Source: Desulfonatronovibrio magnus
GTDB taxonomy: Bacteria > Desulfobacterota > Desulfovibrionia > Desulfovibrionales > Desulfonatronovibrionaceae
Direction of reading: 5' to 3'
Assembly (NCBI RefSeq): GCF_000934755.1
Contig: NZ_KN882176.1
Coordinates: 81,124 to 145,123 of the forward strand
Length of the DNA stretch: 64,000 nt
Shown: positions 35,711 to 43,819 of the stretch, piece after piece
How the letters are laid out: each line of letters opens with the position of its first letter
Numbering within the stretch: position 1 is the first letter of the stretch
Made by a program: the position numbers and the translations under genes
The notes under the pieces: model-generated
What the model was told of the DNA's origin: nothing
What the model saw: the letters and a program-made list of their open reading frames with translations, nothing else
The model's database searches: none

Positions 35711-36649
35711 TCAGGTAAAAATAGTAAAATCCAGGGTCCAGCGCCCCAGGGCAAAAAGAATGAGAAAAAGACCCTCAAGCCTGCCAACTTTAAAGCCGGT
35801 GCGCATGAACAAAGTTACAAATCCCAGCATTAGAAGTAGACTTAACATGCTGGGTATGGCTGTACCGGATATGTTTATGGGATTTAGGATGCAGGTCAAG
35901 CCTAAAACTCCAGCAAAATTGAATATATCGCTACCTATGAGGTTGCCCAAAAGCATATCATTTTTATGACGCATTGCAGCAACCAGGCAGGTGATAAGCT
36001 CAGGCAAAGATGTGCCGGCGGCAACTATAGTCACACCAATGGCCCATTGGCTGACCCCCATAAGTTCAGCGAGAGAGGTGGCTCCATTTACCATGTAGTG
36101 TCCACCGAGGGCAATCATTGCAAAACCTGCCACCAGCTTTATATAGTCTGAAGGTACTGCTTTTCTCTCTGACGGAGCGTCCAGCTCAATGGTCAGCCTG
36201 GCTCCTCTGAAAAATACCATAAAATTATATGAAACAAAGATAAAGACCAGGGCAATGCCGGTCATTCTACTCAGAGTCAGGTCCAGCATCATGACAAGAA
36301 TGAACAATGTAAGCAGAATTAAAAAAAATATATCGCGCCTTATCAGGGTTTTGCTGGCTGGAATGGGTGTGATTACAGCAATAAGCCCCAGAATTATGCC
36401 CAGATTGAATATGTTTGATCCAATAACATTGGACAGAGAAATGTCTCCATATCCACGAATTGCAGCAGTGGCAGTGACCAGAAATTCAGGCAGAGATGTG
36501 CCCAGAGCCACAATGGTCAATCCAATAGTCAGTTCTGACAGGTTGAACTTTCTCGCAATGGCGGATGCGCTTTCAACTATCCATACAGCCCCCGCCCAAA
36601 GCAAAACAGCACTTATAGCCAATAATAAAAGACTGATCAGAATATCCAT
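35711..36649 (-). CDS. Calcium/sodium antiporter (CaCA family, YrbG-like)
   Basis: 312-residue membrane protein built from two homologous halves with about ten helices. Each half has an alpha-repeat: GLTIVALGTSLPEFLV near 43 and GVTIVAAGTSLPELITC near 205, with the following GSNIFNLG and GSDIFNFAG segments. These residues line the ion path of CaCA exchangers. Starts directly on the stop codon of the PP-loop gene (TGAATG), so the two are co-transcribed. Confidence 0.92.
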   Translation of the reverse strand: MDILISLLLLAISAVLLWAGAVWIVESASAIARKFNLSELTIGLTIVALGTSLPEFLVTATAAIRGYGDISLSNVIGSNIFNLGIILGLIAVITPIPASKTLIRRDIFFLILLTLFILVMMLDLTLSRMTGIALVFIFVSYNFMVFFRGARLTIELDAPSERKAVPSDYIKLVAGFAMIALGGHYMVNGATSLAELMGVSQWAIGVTIVAAGTSLPELITCLVAAMRHKNDMLLGNLIGSDIFNFAGVLGLTCILNPINISGTAIPSMLSLLLMLGFVTLFMRTGFKVGRLEGLFLILFALGRWTLDFTIFT

Positions 36650-37729
36650 TCAGTTTACTCGTTCAGTGTGTTTTTCAGAGTATATCTGATGAACCAGGTC
36701 CCTGTCCCAGACAGGCTCAGACCATTGGGCTGTGTGCTCAAGCTCTCCTGGCCATACCAGCAGCTCCCGTGTTTCGCCATTATGACTGACTAAAACATCC
36801 ACCTGCCTGTTAGATTGTCTGGCCTTGGGAGAAAATCTGCTCAGCACTTCACAGGCGCTTGCTACAATTTGTTCAGGCCAGGGCTGATTGTTTAAAATTC
36901 TGCCCAAACCAAGAGGACCGGGAAACATCTTTAGTTTAATAATATAGTCGTTTTCTGTGCTCAGCTCCTCAAGAAATGCATTGTCGTCCTTGTTTCGGCC
37001 AATGGTCAGCCAATAACTGGAACTCCACATTTGTCTGCCGGTATTGGCCAGCATAAAGTCTTCAGGTTTCAGATTAGAAACATGCTGCAGCAAAGGCAGA
37101 TATCTTTTGGAGGATTCTTTTTCCGTGAGCAGGCATCCCCCTGCAGGTGTTGGAACAGGATGGATATTGAATTTTTTGACTAAGCGCATCTGGTCTTTTC
37201 TGCCTCTTCCGGAAATGCTTTCAAGCTTACTCCTGTCTACGATTCCTGCTTCCTCTACAGTAGTGGGCTTTAAATGATGAGCTGAAAGAGGGCGAACAAG
37301 GATACCCTTAACATCAGCCTCGCGTAAAATGATATTCAAGGCATCTCGTCTCTGGGACATTGGCCTTTGTCCAACAACTTCTCCAGATACAATAAATTTA
37401 GTCTGGTACCTGTGCATCAGTTCTCTGGCCTTTTTAAGCATAATAATTTTACAGTCAACGCATGGATTTAGAATTTTTCCAGTTCCATACTGAGGGCCAC
37501 TCTGCACCATACTGATAAACTCTTTTGATATATCAACTTTTTCTACAGGAATATGATACTGTTTTTCCCACTTAGCTATTCTTTCAGGATGACCAAAAAA
37601 AGGAGAGCAAAAGTGCAGGCCAAGGACTTTGAGCCCTTGTTCCTGAATGAGGTGAATCGCTAATATTGAGTCCAGCCCTCCGGAGAAAAGAGCAACGCCA
37701 TCAAAGTTCTGGTTGAGATATTTTGTCAT
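36650..37729 (-). CDS. PP-loop ATPase, MnmA/ThiI-like tRNA thiolation protein
   Basis: 359 residues. The ATP pyrophosphatase motif SGGLDSILA is at 16-24. Cysteines that could carry sulfur are in LHFCSPFFG, NPCVDCK (about 88-93) and PAGGCLLTEKE (about 198). This resembles the MnmA/ThiI PP-loop group, with a C-terminal domain unlike MnmA. Proteins of this kind in sulfate reducers are often labelled thiouridylase, but the tRNA position is not established. The partner exchanger gene gives no clue. Confidence 0.72.
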   Translation of the reverse strand: MTKYLNQNFDGVALFSGGLDSILAIHLIQEQGLKVLGLHFCSPFFGHPERIAKWEKQYHIPVEKVDISKEFISMVQSGPQYGTGKILNPCVDCKIIMLKKARELMHRYQTKFIVSGEVVGQRPMSQRRDALNIILREADVKGILVRPLSAHHLKPTTVEEAGIVDRSKLESISGRGRKDQMRLVKKFNIHPVPTPAGGCLLTEKESSKRYLPLLQHVSNLKPEDFMLANTGRQMWSSSYWLTIGRNKDDNAFLEELSTENDYIIKLKMFPGPLGLGRILNNQPWPEQIVASACEVLSRFSPKARQSNRQVDVLVSHNGETRELLVWPGELEHTAQWSEPVWDRDLVHQIYSEKHTERVN

Positions 37730-37876
37730 GATGATTTAAAATAGCTTATCCTTGTATTTCAAATGGTTGGTGTCACACAATTCTATCATAACTGGCGCAC
37801 AGCAAGGTGTACACCCCTCCTTAGTTAAGGAGGGGTTGGGGGTTATTCGATCTAATTGATCTCTTCCTTATTATCC

Positions 37877-37930
37877 AGTTACTCGCAGGTTCGGACCCGG
37901 GCCGCCAGGGTGAGGATCTTACAAGTAACT
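37877..37930 (-). repeat. Rep-A element, copy 6
   Basis: agttactcgcaggttcgg, acccgggccgccaggg, tgaggatcttacaagtaact: full-length copy with both ends. Confidence 0.85.
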
Positions 37931-37974
37931 GGAAGCGTTTTATTAATAAATTCAGATTATTACGATTTTGCCAT

Positions 37975-38106
37975 ACAGATTGCTTCGGTCGCTTAGGCTC
38001 CTTCGTGTGTGACAGGTTTTCAGCAACTACATTCCTGACACCTCAGGTGTCATTGCGAGCGAGTCTTCGAGCGCGGCAATCTCTAACGTGTTAAGGCTGA
38101 TTTTTT
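37975..38106 (-). repeat. Rep-G element, empty-site copy
   Basis: In reverse complement it reads gattgccgcgctcg, aagactcgctcgcaatgac, acctgaggtgtcagg, then aacctgtcacacacg and gcctaagcgaccgaagcaat. The 52206-52455 copy has a 47-bp insertion between ctcg and aagactc that is absent here. Flanked on both sides by Rep-A. Confidence 0.85.
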
Positions 38107-38140
38107 AGTTACTCGCAAGCTCGGTCCCGGGCCGCCCTGT
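38107..38140 (-). repeat. Rep-A element, copy 7 (one end lost)
   Basis: agttactcgcaagctcgg followed by tcccgggccgccctg; the far AGTAACT end is missing and unique sequence begins. Confidence 0.8.
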
Positions 38141-38178
38141 TATGACGCTTTCCGTTTAAAAAAATGTTCAAATCATTT

Positions 38179-38206
38179 CTTGACAAATATAGAGAGGTTG
38201 GGATAA
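38179..38206 (+). promoter_or_regulatory. Promoter of the tRNA-Ser gene
   Basis: Consensus -35 TTGACA (38179-38184), 16 bases, then GATAAA (38201-38206) as -10, about 60 bases before the tRNA. Confidence 0.55.
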
Positions 38207-38266
38207 AAAGTAAAGTTTCCACGCTGAGTTGATTTTTCTAAGTCAAGTTGGCGTTTTCATGTATAC

Positions 38267-38354
38267 GGAGGGATGGCCGAGTGGTTGAAGGCGGCGGTCT
38301 TGAAAACCGTTGACCCGAAAGGGTCCGGGAGTTCGAATCTCTCTCCCTCCGCCA
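38267..38354 (+). tRNA. tRNA-Ser (UGA)
   Basis: 88 nt with encoded CCA. Acceptor GGAGGGA pairs with TCCCTCC; anticodon loop CTTGAAA gives anticodon TGA, reading UCN serine codons; a long variable arm (GACCCGAAAGGGTC) marks a class II tRNA; the T-arm GTTCGAATC is canonical. The DNA on the 3' side turns accessory (decayed sequence, a toxin-antitoxin pair, a catabolic operon), as often seen at tRNA integration sites, but I found no second copy of the tRNA 3' end in the window. Confidence 0.97.
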
Positions 38355-38923
38355 GACATATAGTGTTTATGGGCATTAACAGAAGGTTAAAATTTTTATT
38401 GTACCATAAGGTGCACCAATAAAAAAATGATATAAAAAATAAAAATATGCCTCCCAAGGGTACTGAAAAAACCGCAATAAGTTCTCCAGCTTCACTTAAC
38501 CCCCCCCCGTGACCAGATACCTCAGGAAAGTTCTCTAGAGTGTAGCCTCGACCCTCCTATGGCTTTAAAATTAAAGATTAATGCAGATATAACTCCTGTC
38601 ATATCAACCTATGGCTATTAGTTCGTGAGGTCCTGCAGCGTAAGTATATCTGTGGGCAAAACAAAAATTATCAAAGTCCCCCCAACAGTAGTCCCTCCTC
38701 TGACTTCATTTTCAAGCACTGCAAACAAAATTATGTTGACCGGCTTCCATGTGTGCCATGGTGAATATTTTCGAAGAAAGTTTGTGGACAAAGGGCAGGA
38801 ATTAGGGGCAGGAAGGATTAGTAGGGGGCAGATGTAGTCTTCATTTTAAGCAGAACCAGACTTTTATGCACGTAGGGTTCACATAGGAAGTTAAAAAAAG
38901 GCAATGACTTCAAACAGGAATTT
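38355..38923. other. Apparently non-coding DNA downstream of tRNA-Ser
   Basis: No intact gene or terminator recognised. Includes a run of nine C residues (38510-38518) and broken frames. It could be eroded integrated DNA. On the far side lies the PIN/RHH pair. Confidence 0.5.
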
Positions 38924-39331
38924 TCAGAATTCCCGGCAGAAGATATCAGGAGTAATAATACGGGTTTGCCCATGGCTGCCTATCTGCAAAAGGCTGGAGC
39001 GCTTGTCCCCTGTGATGAGGAAGTCCGCTCTACCAGCCTGGGATAGTCCCAGCAGAAAAGCATCATCCGGATCATTGGCTTGCATGCCCATAGGCAGTTT
39101 TTCAACAAGGTTGCCACGGCTAAGGTGGTTAATCAGGGTTCCCACCCGGTGGCCCTGTAGGATTCGTTGCAATTTGGGGTAACGACTGGCCTGCCGGATT
39201 TCCTCTATCTGTTGGCGGCAGGTGATAAGCTCGAAGCGGCCATCCTGCCAAGCCTGGAAGATTTTGTGAGGAGGAGCGTACGGGGAGATCAGGGCGGAAA
39301 GCAGTACATTGCTGTCCAGTACCACACGCAT
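38924..39331 (-). CDS. PIN-domain toxin
   Basis: 135-residue PIN-fold putative RNase of the COG1569 type. Acidic active-site residues are at Asp6 (VVLDSNVLLSAL), Glu near 44 and the DPDD cluster near 88, with ITGDK near 107. Its start shares one base with the stop of the upstream RHH antitoxin gene (TGATG), the classical coupled arrangement. The pair is more GC-rich than the surroundings, which suggests transfer. Confidence 0.88.
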   Translation of the reverse strand: MRVVLDSNVLLSALISPYAPPHKIFQAWQDGRFELITCRQQIEEIRQASRYPKLQRILQGHRVGTLINHLSRGNLVEKLPMGMQANDPDDAFLLGLSQAGRADFLITGDKRSSLLQIGSHGQTRIITPDIFCREF

Positions 39332-39570
39332 CAGGTTTTTCTGCTCCAGTCCAGGGCCTCAGCCACTGCAGATTCAATTTCCTCAGGCGTGGCCTCCAAG
39401 TTCTGCTCTTTGACCGCCTGGGCTGTTTCATTGAAAACGCGCTCACGCACAGCGCCTTCAATAAAGCGGGACAGGTCTCCCTTACGGCCCTGTCCGCAGC
39501 TGGCCAGGAAAACTCGCAAGGCCTTGTCGGTTTCTGCTGATACGGCGACGTTCCAACGCACGGAATTCAT
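39331..39570 (-). CDS. Ribbon-helix-helix antitoxin
   Basis: 79 residues. The N-terminal half MNSVRWNVAVSAETDKALR is a beta-strand plus helix of the RHH/CopG DNA-binding type; the C-terminal half is an acidic helix (EATPEEIESAVAEALDW) that would wrap the PIN toxin. Upstream partner of the PIN gene. A GGAGGT ribosome site precedes it (complement of acctcc at 39577-39582). Confidence 0.82.
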   Translation of the reverse strand: MNSVRWNVAVSAETDKALRVFLASCGQGRKGDLSRFIEGAVRERVFNETAQAVKEQNLEATPEEIESAVAEALDWSRKT

Positions 39571-39906
39571 GGCGGACCTCCATTGGTGTTTATGTGTTTG
39601 TACGCCGATTGATTTAGAAGGTCAAATTTGATTTTTTAGACAAGAGACAAAAGAATTTTTATTATGCGGAGACATGATCTAATAATTATTCTAAAGACTG
39701 ACTGCAAAAGGCTTGATCATTCAGACAGGGTTAAAATTTTATCGAAGCATGTTGCTATGCTTGTCTTCACACCTTTCTTTTCCTCATAAATTACACTTTG
39801 CCTCAAGTCCTGATTAAGTCCGGGCATGAGGCATTCTTTTTTCTCTAAGCAAAAAACAAGTCATTTTCAAAAGCATACTTCATTATAGTTTTTGTTCAAT
39901 ATTTTG
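39571..39906. other. AT-rich intergenic region between TA pair and YheO-like regulator
   Basis: No gene seen. Contains gcctcaagtcctgatt.../...gggcatgaggc, a weak hairpin near 39795-39832, and the start of the AT-rich promoter zone of the next operon. Confidence 0.45.
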
Positions 39907-39941
39907 TTGAAGTTGTCAAAAAAAGTTGTTGACAACTTCAA
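39907..39941. promoter_or_regulatory. Perfect inverted-repeat operator overlapping the -35 of the catabolic operon
   Basis: 13-bp arms TTGAAGTTGTCAA (39907-39919) and TTGACAACTTCAA (39929-39941), nine bases apart, no mismatch. The right arm contains TTGACA (39929-39934), a consensus -35, with AATAGT (39953-39958) as a fair -10 at 18 bases. A protein bound here would block RNA polymerase; the regulator encoded 50 bases downstream is the obvious candidate. Confidence 0.75.
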
Positions 39942-39991
39942 ATTTTTGTTGAAATAGTAAGACAAGTAACGATCAAAGAAGGTAGGCAATC

Positions 39992-40651
39992 ATGAGCGAA
40001 ATAAAAAAATGCATTTTTGAGAATTACATAAGAATGGCTGAGGGCATAGCTGAGCTTTTTGGCCGAAATTGTGAAGTTGTGATTCACGATTTCGAGAAGC
40101 TGCCAAACTCGCTGGTGCATATAGAGGGTGACGTTACTCACCGCAAAATTGGTGCCCCTATCACAGACATGGTGCTTAGAGCAATGCGACGTGAAGGGCC
40201 CAACGTCAAGGACCATAAAAATTATCCCACACTGACCAGCGATGGCCATAAGATGAAGTCCTTCACCAGCTACATACGTGATCCCGAGGGCGAAATCATG
40301 GGTGTTTTCTGCATTAATTTCGATATTTCTGACTTTATCAATTCAATCGGTCTGATAGAAGATTTATGCAGAGTAGCGGATGCAAGTGATGATCGCTCTG
40401 AAACTTTTGCCTCGTCGCTCAACGAGACTGTTGATGCACTCATGGAGCGTGCAGTAAAATCAATGGGGAAGTTGCCTTCCGCCATGACCAAAGAAGAACG
40501 GGTACAGTTCGTGGAATCCTTAGAGGACCATGGTGTGTTTCTTATAAAAGGCAGCGTTGAGCTTGTGGCCCAAGCCATGGGCGTATCCAGATACACTGTC
40601 TACAATTATCTCAAAGAAGTTCATGCCAAGACAGGAAAAGTCATTTCATAG
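39992..40651 (+). CDS. YheO/DauR-family transcriptional regulator
   Basis: 219 residues. An N-terminal PAS-like YheO domain (about 15-125, with NCEVVIHDFEKLPNS and GVFCINFDIS) and a C-terminal helix-turn-helix (about 185-215, VELVAQAMGVSRYTVYNYLKE). DauR of this family controls D-arginine catabolism in Pseudomonas and responds to a ligand. Here it heads an operon for an amino-acid-like substrate, so it probably senses that substrate or an intermediate. Likely autoregulated through 39907-39941. The ATG is preceded by GAAGG. Confidence 0.85.
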   Translation: MSEIKKCIFENYIRMAEGIAELFGRNCEVVIHDFEKLPNSLVHIEGDVTHRKIGAPITDMVLRAMRREGPNVKDHKNYPTLTSDGHKMKSFTSYIRDPEGEIMGVFCINFDISDFINSIGLIEDLCRVADASDDRSETFASSLNETVDALMERAVKSMGKLPSAMTKEERVQFVESLEDHGVFLIKGSVELVAQAMGVSRYTVYNYLKEVHAKTGKVIS

Positions 40652-40698
40652 GGACTGCAAACCTTTCGCAATAGAAATTACAAAAAGGAGAACACCGT

Positions 40699-41088
40699 AT
40701 GAGTAAAAACAAAATTATTGTCAGCACAGACAAGGCGCCGGCAACTATCGGTCCATACTCTCAGGCAGTCAAGGCTGGTTCCCTGGTCTTTGTGTCCGGA
40801 CAATTACCTATAGAATCTGCAACAGGAGAGCTCCTGGAAGATACAATTGATAAACGCATGGATTTAGTTTGCAGCAATGCCCTGGCCGTACTCGAAGCCG
40901 CCGGTTGCGATGCATCTCATGTGGTTAAGACAACAATTTTTTTGACGGATATTGCTGACTTTCAGACCGTCAATAATGTGTACGCAAAGTATTTTGGCCA
41001 GGAACCTCCAGCGCGTTCTGCTGTGCAGGTTGCTGCTCTGCCCAAAGGCGCAAATGTGGAAATGGAACTAATAGCTAACATCAGCTGA
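40699..41088 (+). CDS. ridA: RidA enamine/imine deaminase
   Basis: 129-residue YjgF/YER057c/UK114 protein. It hydrolyses reactive 2-aminoacrylate and related enamines to the keto acid plus ammonia. Signature regions are visible: APATIGPYSQAVKAG at 14-28, VFVSGQLP, and the C-terminal PPARSAVQVAALPKGANVEME with the substrate-binding Arg (PARSAVQV). 2-Aminoacrylate is precisely what the next enzyme would release, so RidA fits as pathway partner and detoxifier. AAGGAG ribosome site. Confidence 0.94.
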   Translation: MSKNKIIVSTDKAPATIGPYSQAVKAGSLVFVSGQLPIESATGELLEDTIDKRMDLVCSNALAVLEAAGCDASHVVKTTIFLTDIADFQTVNNVYAKYFGQEPPARSAVQVAALPKGANVEMELIANIS

Positions 41089-41103
41089 ACAACTGGAGGC
41101 ACT

Positions 41104-42120
41104 ATGCATCTTTCAAGATTCCCTCGTCGAGGGTATGTTAATATTCCCACTCCCATCGAGTTCGCATCTAACCTCACGGAACTCCTTGGCGGTCCTCAAA
41201 TCTACATTAAACGTGATGATCTTCTGCCCGGTGCAGGTGGAGGTAACAAAACCCGTAAGCTGGACTTCTGCATTGCAGACGCTTTGCAACAAGGAGCTGA
41301 CACCCTGATAACCTGCGGAGCGGTTCAGTCGAATCACTGTCGGCTGACTTTAGGCTGGGCGGCCAAGGAAGGTCTGCGCTGCAGGCTGGTATTAGAGGAA
41401 CGTGTGCCTGGAAGCTACAAGCCTGAAGCCAGCGGAAACAACTTTCTCTTCCATCTCATGGGGGTGGACAAGGTCACGGTAGTTCCGGGCGGTTCTAACA
41501 TGGGCGAAGCCATGGAAGAAGCAGCAGAAAATGCCCGCAAGCAAGGGTTAAAACCCTACATAATTCCGGGTGGCGCATCCAATCCGTTAGGCGCTCTGGG
41601 ATATGTGTCATGCGCCATGGAAATGCTGGGGCAGCTTTTCGAGATGAAGCTGGATCTCGACCATGTGGTGGTGCCTTCTGGGAGCGCAGGAACTCACGCC
41701 GGCATGCTCACTGGCTTGTGGGGCGCTAATACCGGCCTGCCTGTCAGCGGCGTCAATGTAAGCAGGACTAAGGCTGAACAGGAAGCATTAGTTCACGGAC
41801 TTACTGAGAAACTTGCAGACACTCTTGGCTTGCGCAGCGCCACTCCAGCGGAAGAAGTGGTTTGCTACGACCAGTATGTCGGCCCGGGCTACTCCCTGCC
41901 CACGGATTCCATGGTAGAGGCCGTTTCCATTCTCGCCAAGACCGAAGCCATCCTGCTGGACCCTGTGTACTCGGGAAAAGCAATGGCTGGCATGATCGAC
42001 CTGATACGCAAGGGCGTTTTCAGCAAAGGCCAGAAGATCTTGTTTCTTCATACAGGTGGTTCACCGGCGCTCTATGCCTACTTAGACACATTCCGTCACC
42101 AAGGGCCTGCCAAGGCTTGA
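41104..42120 (+). CDS. D-cysteine desulfhydrase / L-cysteate sulfo-lyase family PLP enzyme
   Basis: 338-residue fold-type II PLP enzyme of the ACC deaminase family. The PLP lysine is Lys52 (GGGNKTRKL), the re-face Asn-His pair is in AVQSNHCR (near 77), and the phosphate loop is SGSAGTHAG near 197. DcyD converts D-cysteine to pyruvate, sulfide and ammonia; CuyA in the same family converts L-cysteate to pyruvate, sulfite and ammonia. I cannot separate these by eye. The GGGNKTRKL form, with T instead of L, and the dedicated TRAP importer lean toward a cysteate-like substrate. RidA upstream fits either reaction. Confidence 0.85.
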   Translation: MHLSRFPRRGYVNIPTPIEFASNLTELLGGPQIYIKRDDLLPGAGGGNKTRKLDFCIADALQQGADTLITCGAVQSNHCRLTLGWAAKEGLRCRLVLEERVPGSYKPEASGNNFLFHLMGVDKVTVVPGGSNMGEAMEEAAENARKQGLKPYIIPGGASNPLGALGYVSCAMEMLGQLFEMKLDLDHVVVPSGSAGTHAGMLTGLWGANTGLPVSGVNVSRTKAEQEALVHGLTEKLADTLGLRSATPAEEVVCYDQYVGPGYSLPTDSMVEAVSILAKTEAILLDPVYSGKAMAGMIDLIRKGVFSKGQKILFLHTGGSPALYAYLDTFRHQGPAKA

Positions 42121-42198
42121 GGATACTGTAACAAAGTTACCAAGGCTTTTAAATATGGAAACATTTAAACACATTCCAACCATCCAGGAGGACTTAAA

Positions 42199-43218
42199 AT
42201 GAAAATGTTCAAAATCTCTGCCATCGCTATTGCTTGCATGCTTGTTTTTGGCATGACCACGCTGCAGCCGCAGGAGGCGTCTGCTAAAAAAATTGTGATC
42301 AGGCTTGCCCACCCCAATGTCCCTCAACACCCCATGGGGGAAGGCTTTGCATATTTTAAAGAGTTAGTGGAAAGACGCAGTGAGGGACGTATTGAAGTAA
42401 TCCACTATCATAGCAGCCAGTTTGGAAATTTTGACAGTGTAGTACAGGGGCTTCAGACCGGCATGCTCCAGATGGGCTCTGCTTCTACGCCAAATCTGGC
42501 ACCTTTTTCAGACGCTTTTCTAATTTTTGATATGCCTTTTATTATACCAAGCTATGAAGCCAGCGACTTGATCACTGACGGCCCAATAGGACGTCAGGCC
42601 ACCTCTGCTTTGGAAGGTACTGGTATTTTTGGTTTGGGATATATTGAAATTGGTTTTCGCCATCTTTTTAATGGCAGACGTGCAATTCAAAGTCTGGACG
42701 ATGTTCAAAATCTCCGGATTCGTTCTACTGCCAGCAGAGCACATATATCTACCTTGAATCATCTTGGCGCCAATCCCACCCCCATTTCCTGGGGTGAGGT
42801 CTTCACCGCACTGCAGCAGGGTACTGTAGATGGTATCGATATTGATTTAAACTTAGCCTGGTTCAATAACTTTCACGAAGTACAAGATAATCTGACGCTG
42901 GTTGGCAGTTTTTATAGCCCGCATCTGGTTATGATTTCCGAAATTTTTTATAAAAGCCTCAGCCCTGCAGATCAGATGTTGATTACTGAAGCCTTTACTG
43001 AAATGAAACTATTTCAGCGCGCTAAGATCCGCAGTAATGAAGAAATGATTCTTGAGGAGATGCGCAAGAAGGGCGTAGAGATTGTCAGGCTCGATCCAGA
43101 AGAACGTGCACGCTTCCAAGAGGCTACCCAGGCAGTTATTGCTGAGTTTGAAGAACGTGTAGGCAAGGATCTTATCGAACAAGCTCGAGAAACAGTCAGG
43201 GAGTATGAATCTCAGTAA
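42199..43218 (+). CDS. dctP: TRAP transporter substrate-binding protein (DctP family)
   Basis: 339 residues. A cleavable signal peptide ends at ASA (about residue 29). The mature part shows the DctP pattern: IRLAHPNVPQHPMGEG, the GNFDSVVQGLQTGMLQMGSA segment, and Arg in NLRIRSTAS (about 175), the residue that typically salt-bridges the carboxylate of the ligand. It captures the substrate in the periplasm and hands it to DctQM. First transporter gene after the PLP enzyme (78-base gap), with a ribosome site AGGAGG. A strong stem-loop follows it. Confidence 0.92.
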   Translation: MKMFKISAIAIACMLVFGMTTLQPQEASAKKIVIRLAHPNVPQHPMGEGFAYFKELVERRSEGRIEVIHYHSSQFGNFDSVVQGLQTGMLQMGSASTPNLAPFSDAFLIFDMPFIIPSYEASDLITDGPIGRQATSALEGTGIFGLGYIEIGFRHLFNGRRAIQSLDDVQNLRIRSTASRAHISTLNHLGANPTPISWGEVFTALQQGTVDGIDIDLNLAWFNNFHEVQDNLTLVGSFYSPHLVMISEIFYKSLSPADQMLITEAFTEMKLFQRAKIRSNEEMILEEMRKKGVEIVRLDPEERARFQEATQAVIAEFEERVGKDLIEQARETVREYESQ

Positions 43219-43235
43219 AAGTATCAGGAAAGTAA

Positions 43236-43259
43236 GTGCGGGCAGCCTTCTGCCCGCAC
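43236..43259 (+). terminator. Intercistronic stem-loop between dctP and dctQ
   Basis: Perfect 10-bp stem GTGCGGGCAG / CTGCCCGCAC with a CCTT loop, followed by AAAAAATC rather than a T-run. More likely an mRNA-stabilising or partial-termination hairpin that keeps binding protein in excess over the membrane subunits, as in other solute-binding-protein operons. Confidence 0.7.
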
Positions 43260-43286
43260 AAAAAATCATTCATGAGGACCACATAA

Positions 43287-43796
43287 ATGCGTAAATTTTT
43301 TAATTTTTTTAATCGTATTGAAGAGATTCTATCTTCCCTGTTTCTTGGCGGAATGATTTTGATAATAGCAATACAGGTTTTCAATCGATATGTACTGCAA
43401 AGCTCTTTGTCCTGGTCAGAAGAATTGGGGCGGTATCTTTTCATATGGGCGGTATTTATTGGTTGTAGCTATGCGTCCTTAGAAGACAGGCACCTGGCTG
43501 TCACGGTATTAAGAAATTACGTAAGGCCTCGAATAAAAATCTTAATTATTGGACTATCATGTTTATTGACTATCTTTTTTTGTATTTTTTGCGCTTATTA
43601 TGGTATTAAAATGTTGTCTTTGCTAAATGCTACTGGCCAGCAAGCTCAGACCATGGATATTAAAATTTACTATGCTTACCTGTCTATCCCTGTTGGATTC
43701 ATATTGATGGCTTTACGGAACGTCCAATTGATATGGAAATTATTCAAAGGGACGCATCCTGTTTTTTTAAAAGACACAGACGCTGGAACGATCTAA
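43287..43796 (+). CDS. dctQ: TRAP transporter small membrane subunit (DctQ family)
   Basis: 169 residues with four predicted membrane helices (about 14-34, 48-68, 88-110, 127-150). Characteristic SWSEELGRYLFIWAVFIGCSY near 42 matches the DctQ signature region around the second helix. It forms the integral complex with DctM. Start ATG at 43287. Confidence 0.9.
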   Translation: MRKFFNFFNRIEEILSSLFLGGMILIIAIQVFNRYVLQSSLSWSEELGRYLFIWAVFIGCSYASLEDRHLAVTVLRNYVRPRIKILIIGLSCLLTIFFCIFCAYYGIKMLSLLNATGQQAQTMDIKIYYAYLSIPVGFILMALRNVQLIWKLFKGTHPVFLKDTDAGTI

Positions 43797-43819
43797 AAAT
43801 TGTTAACGGAGTAATTTAG

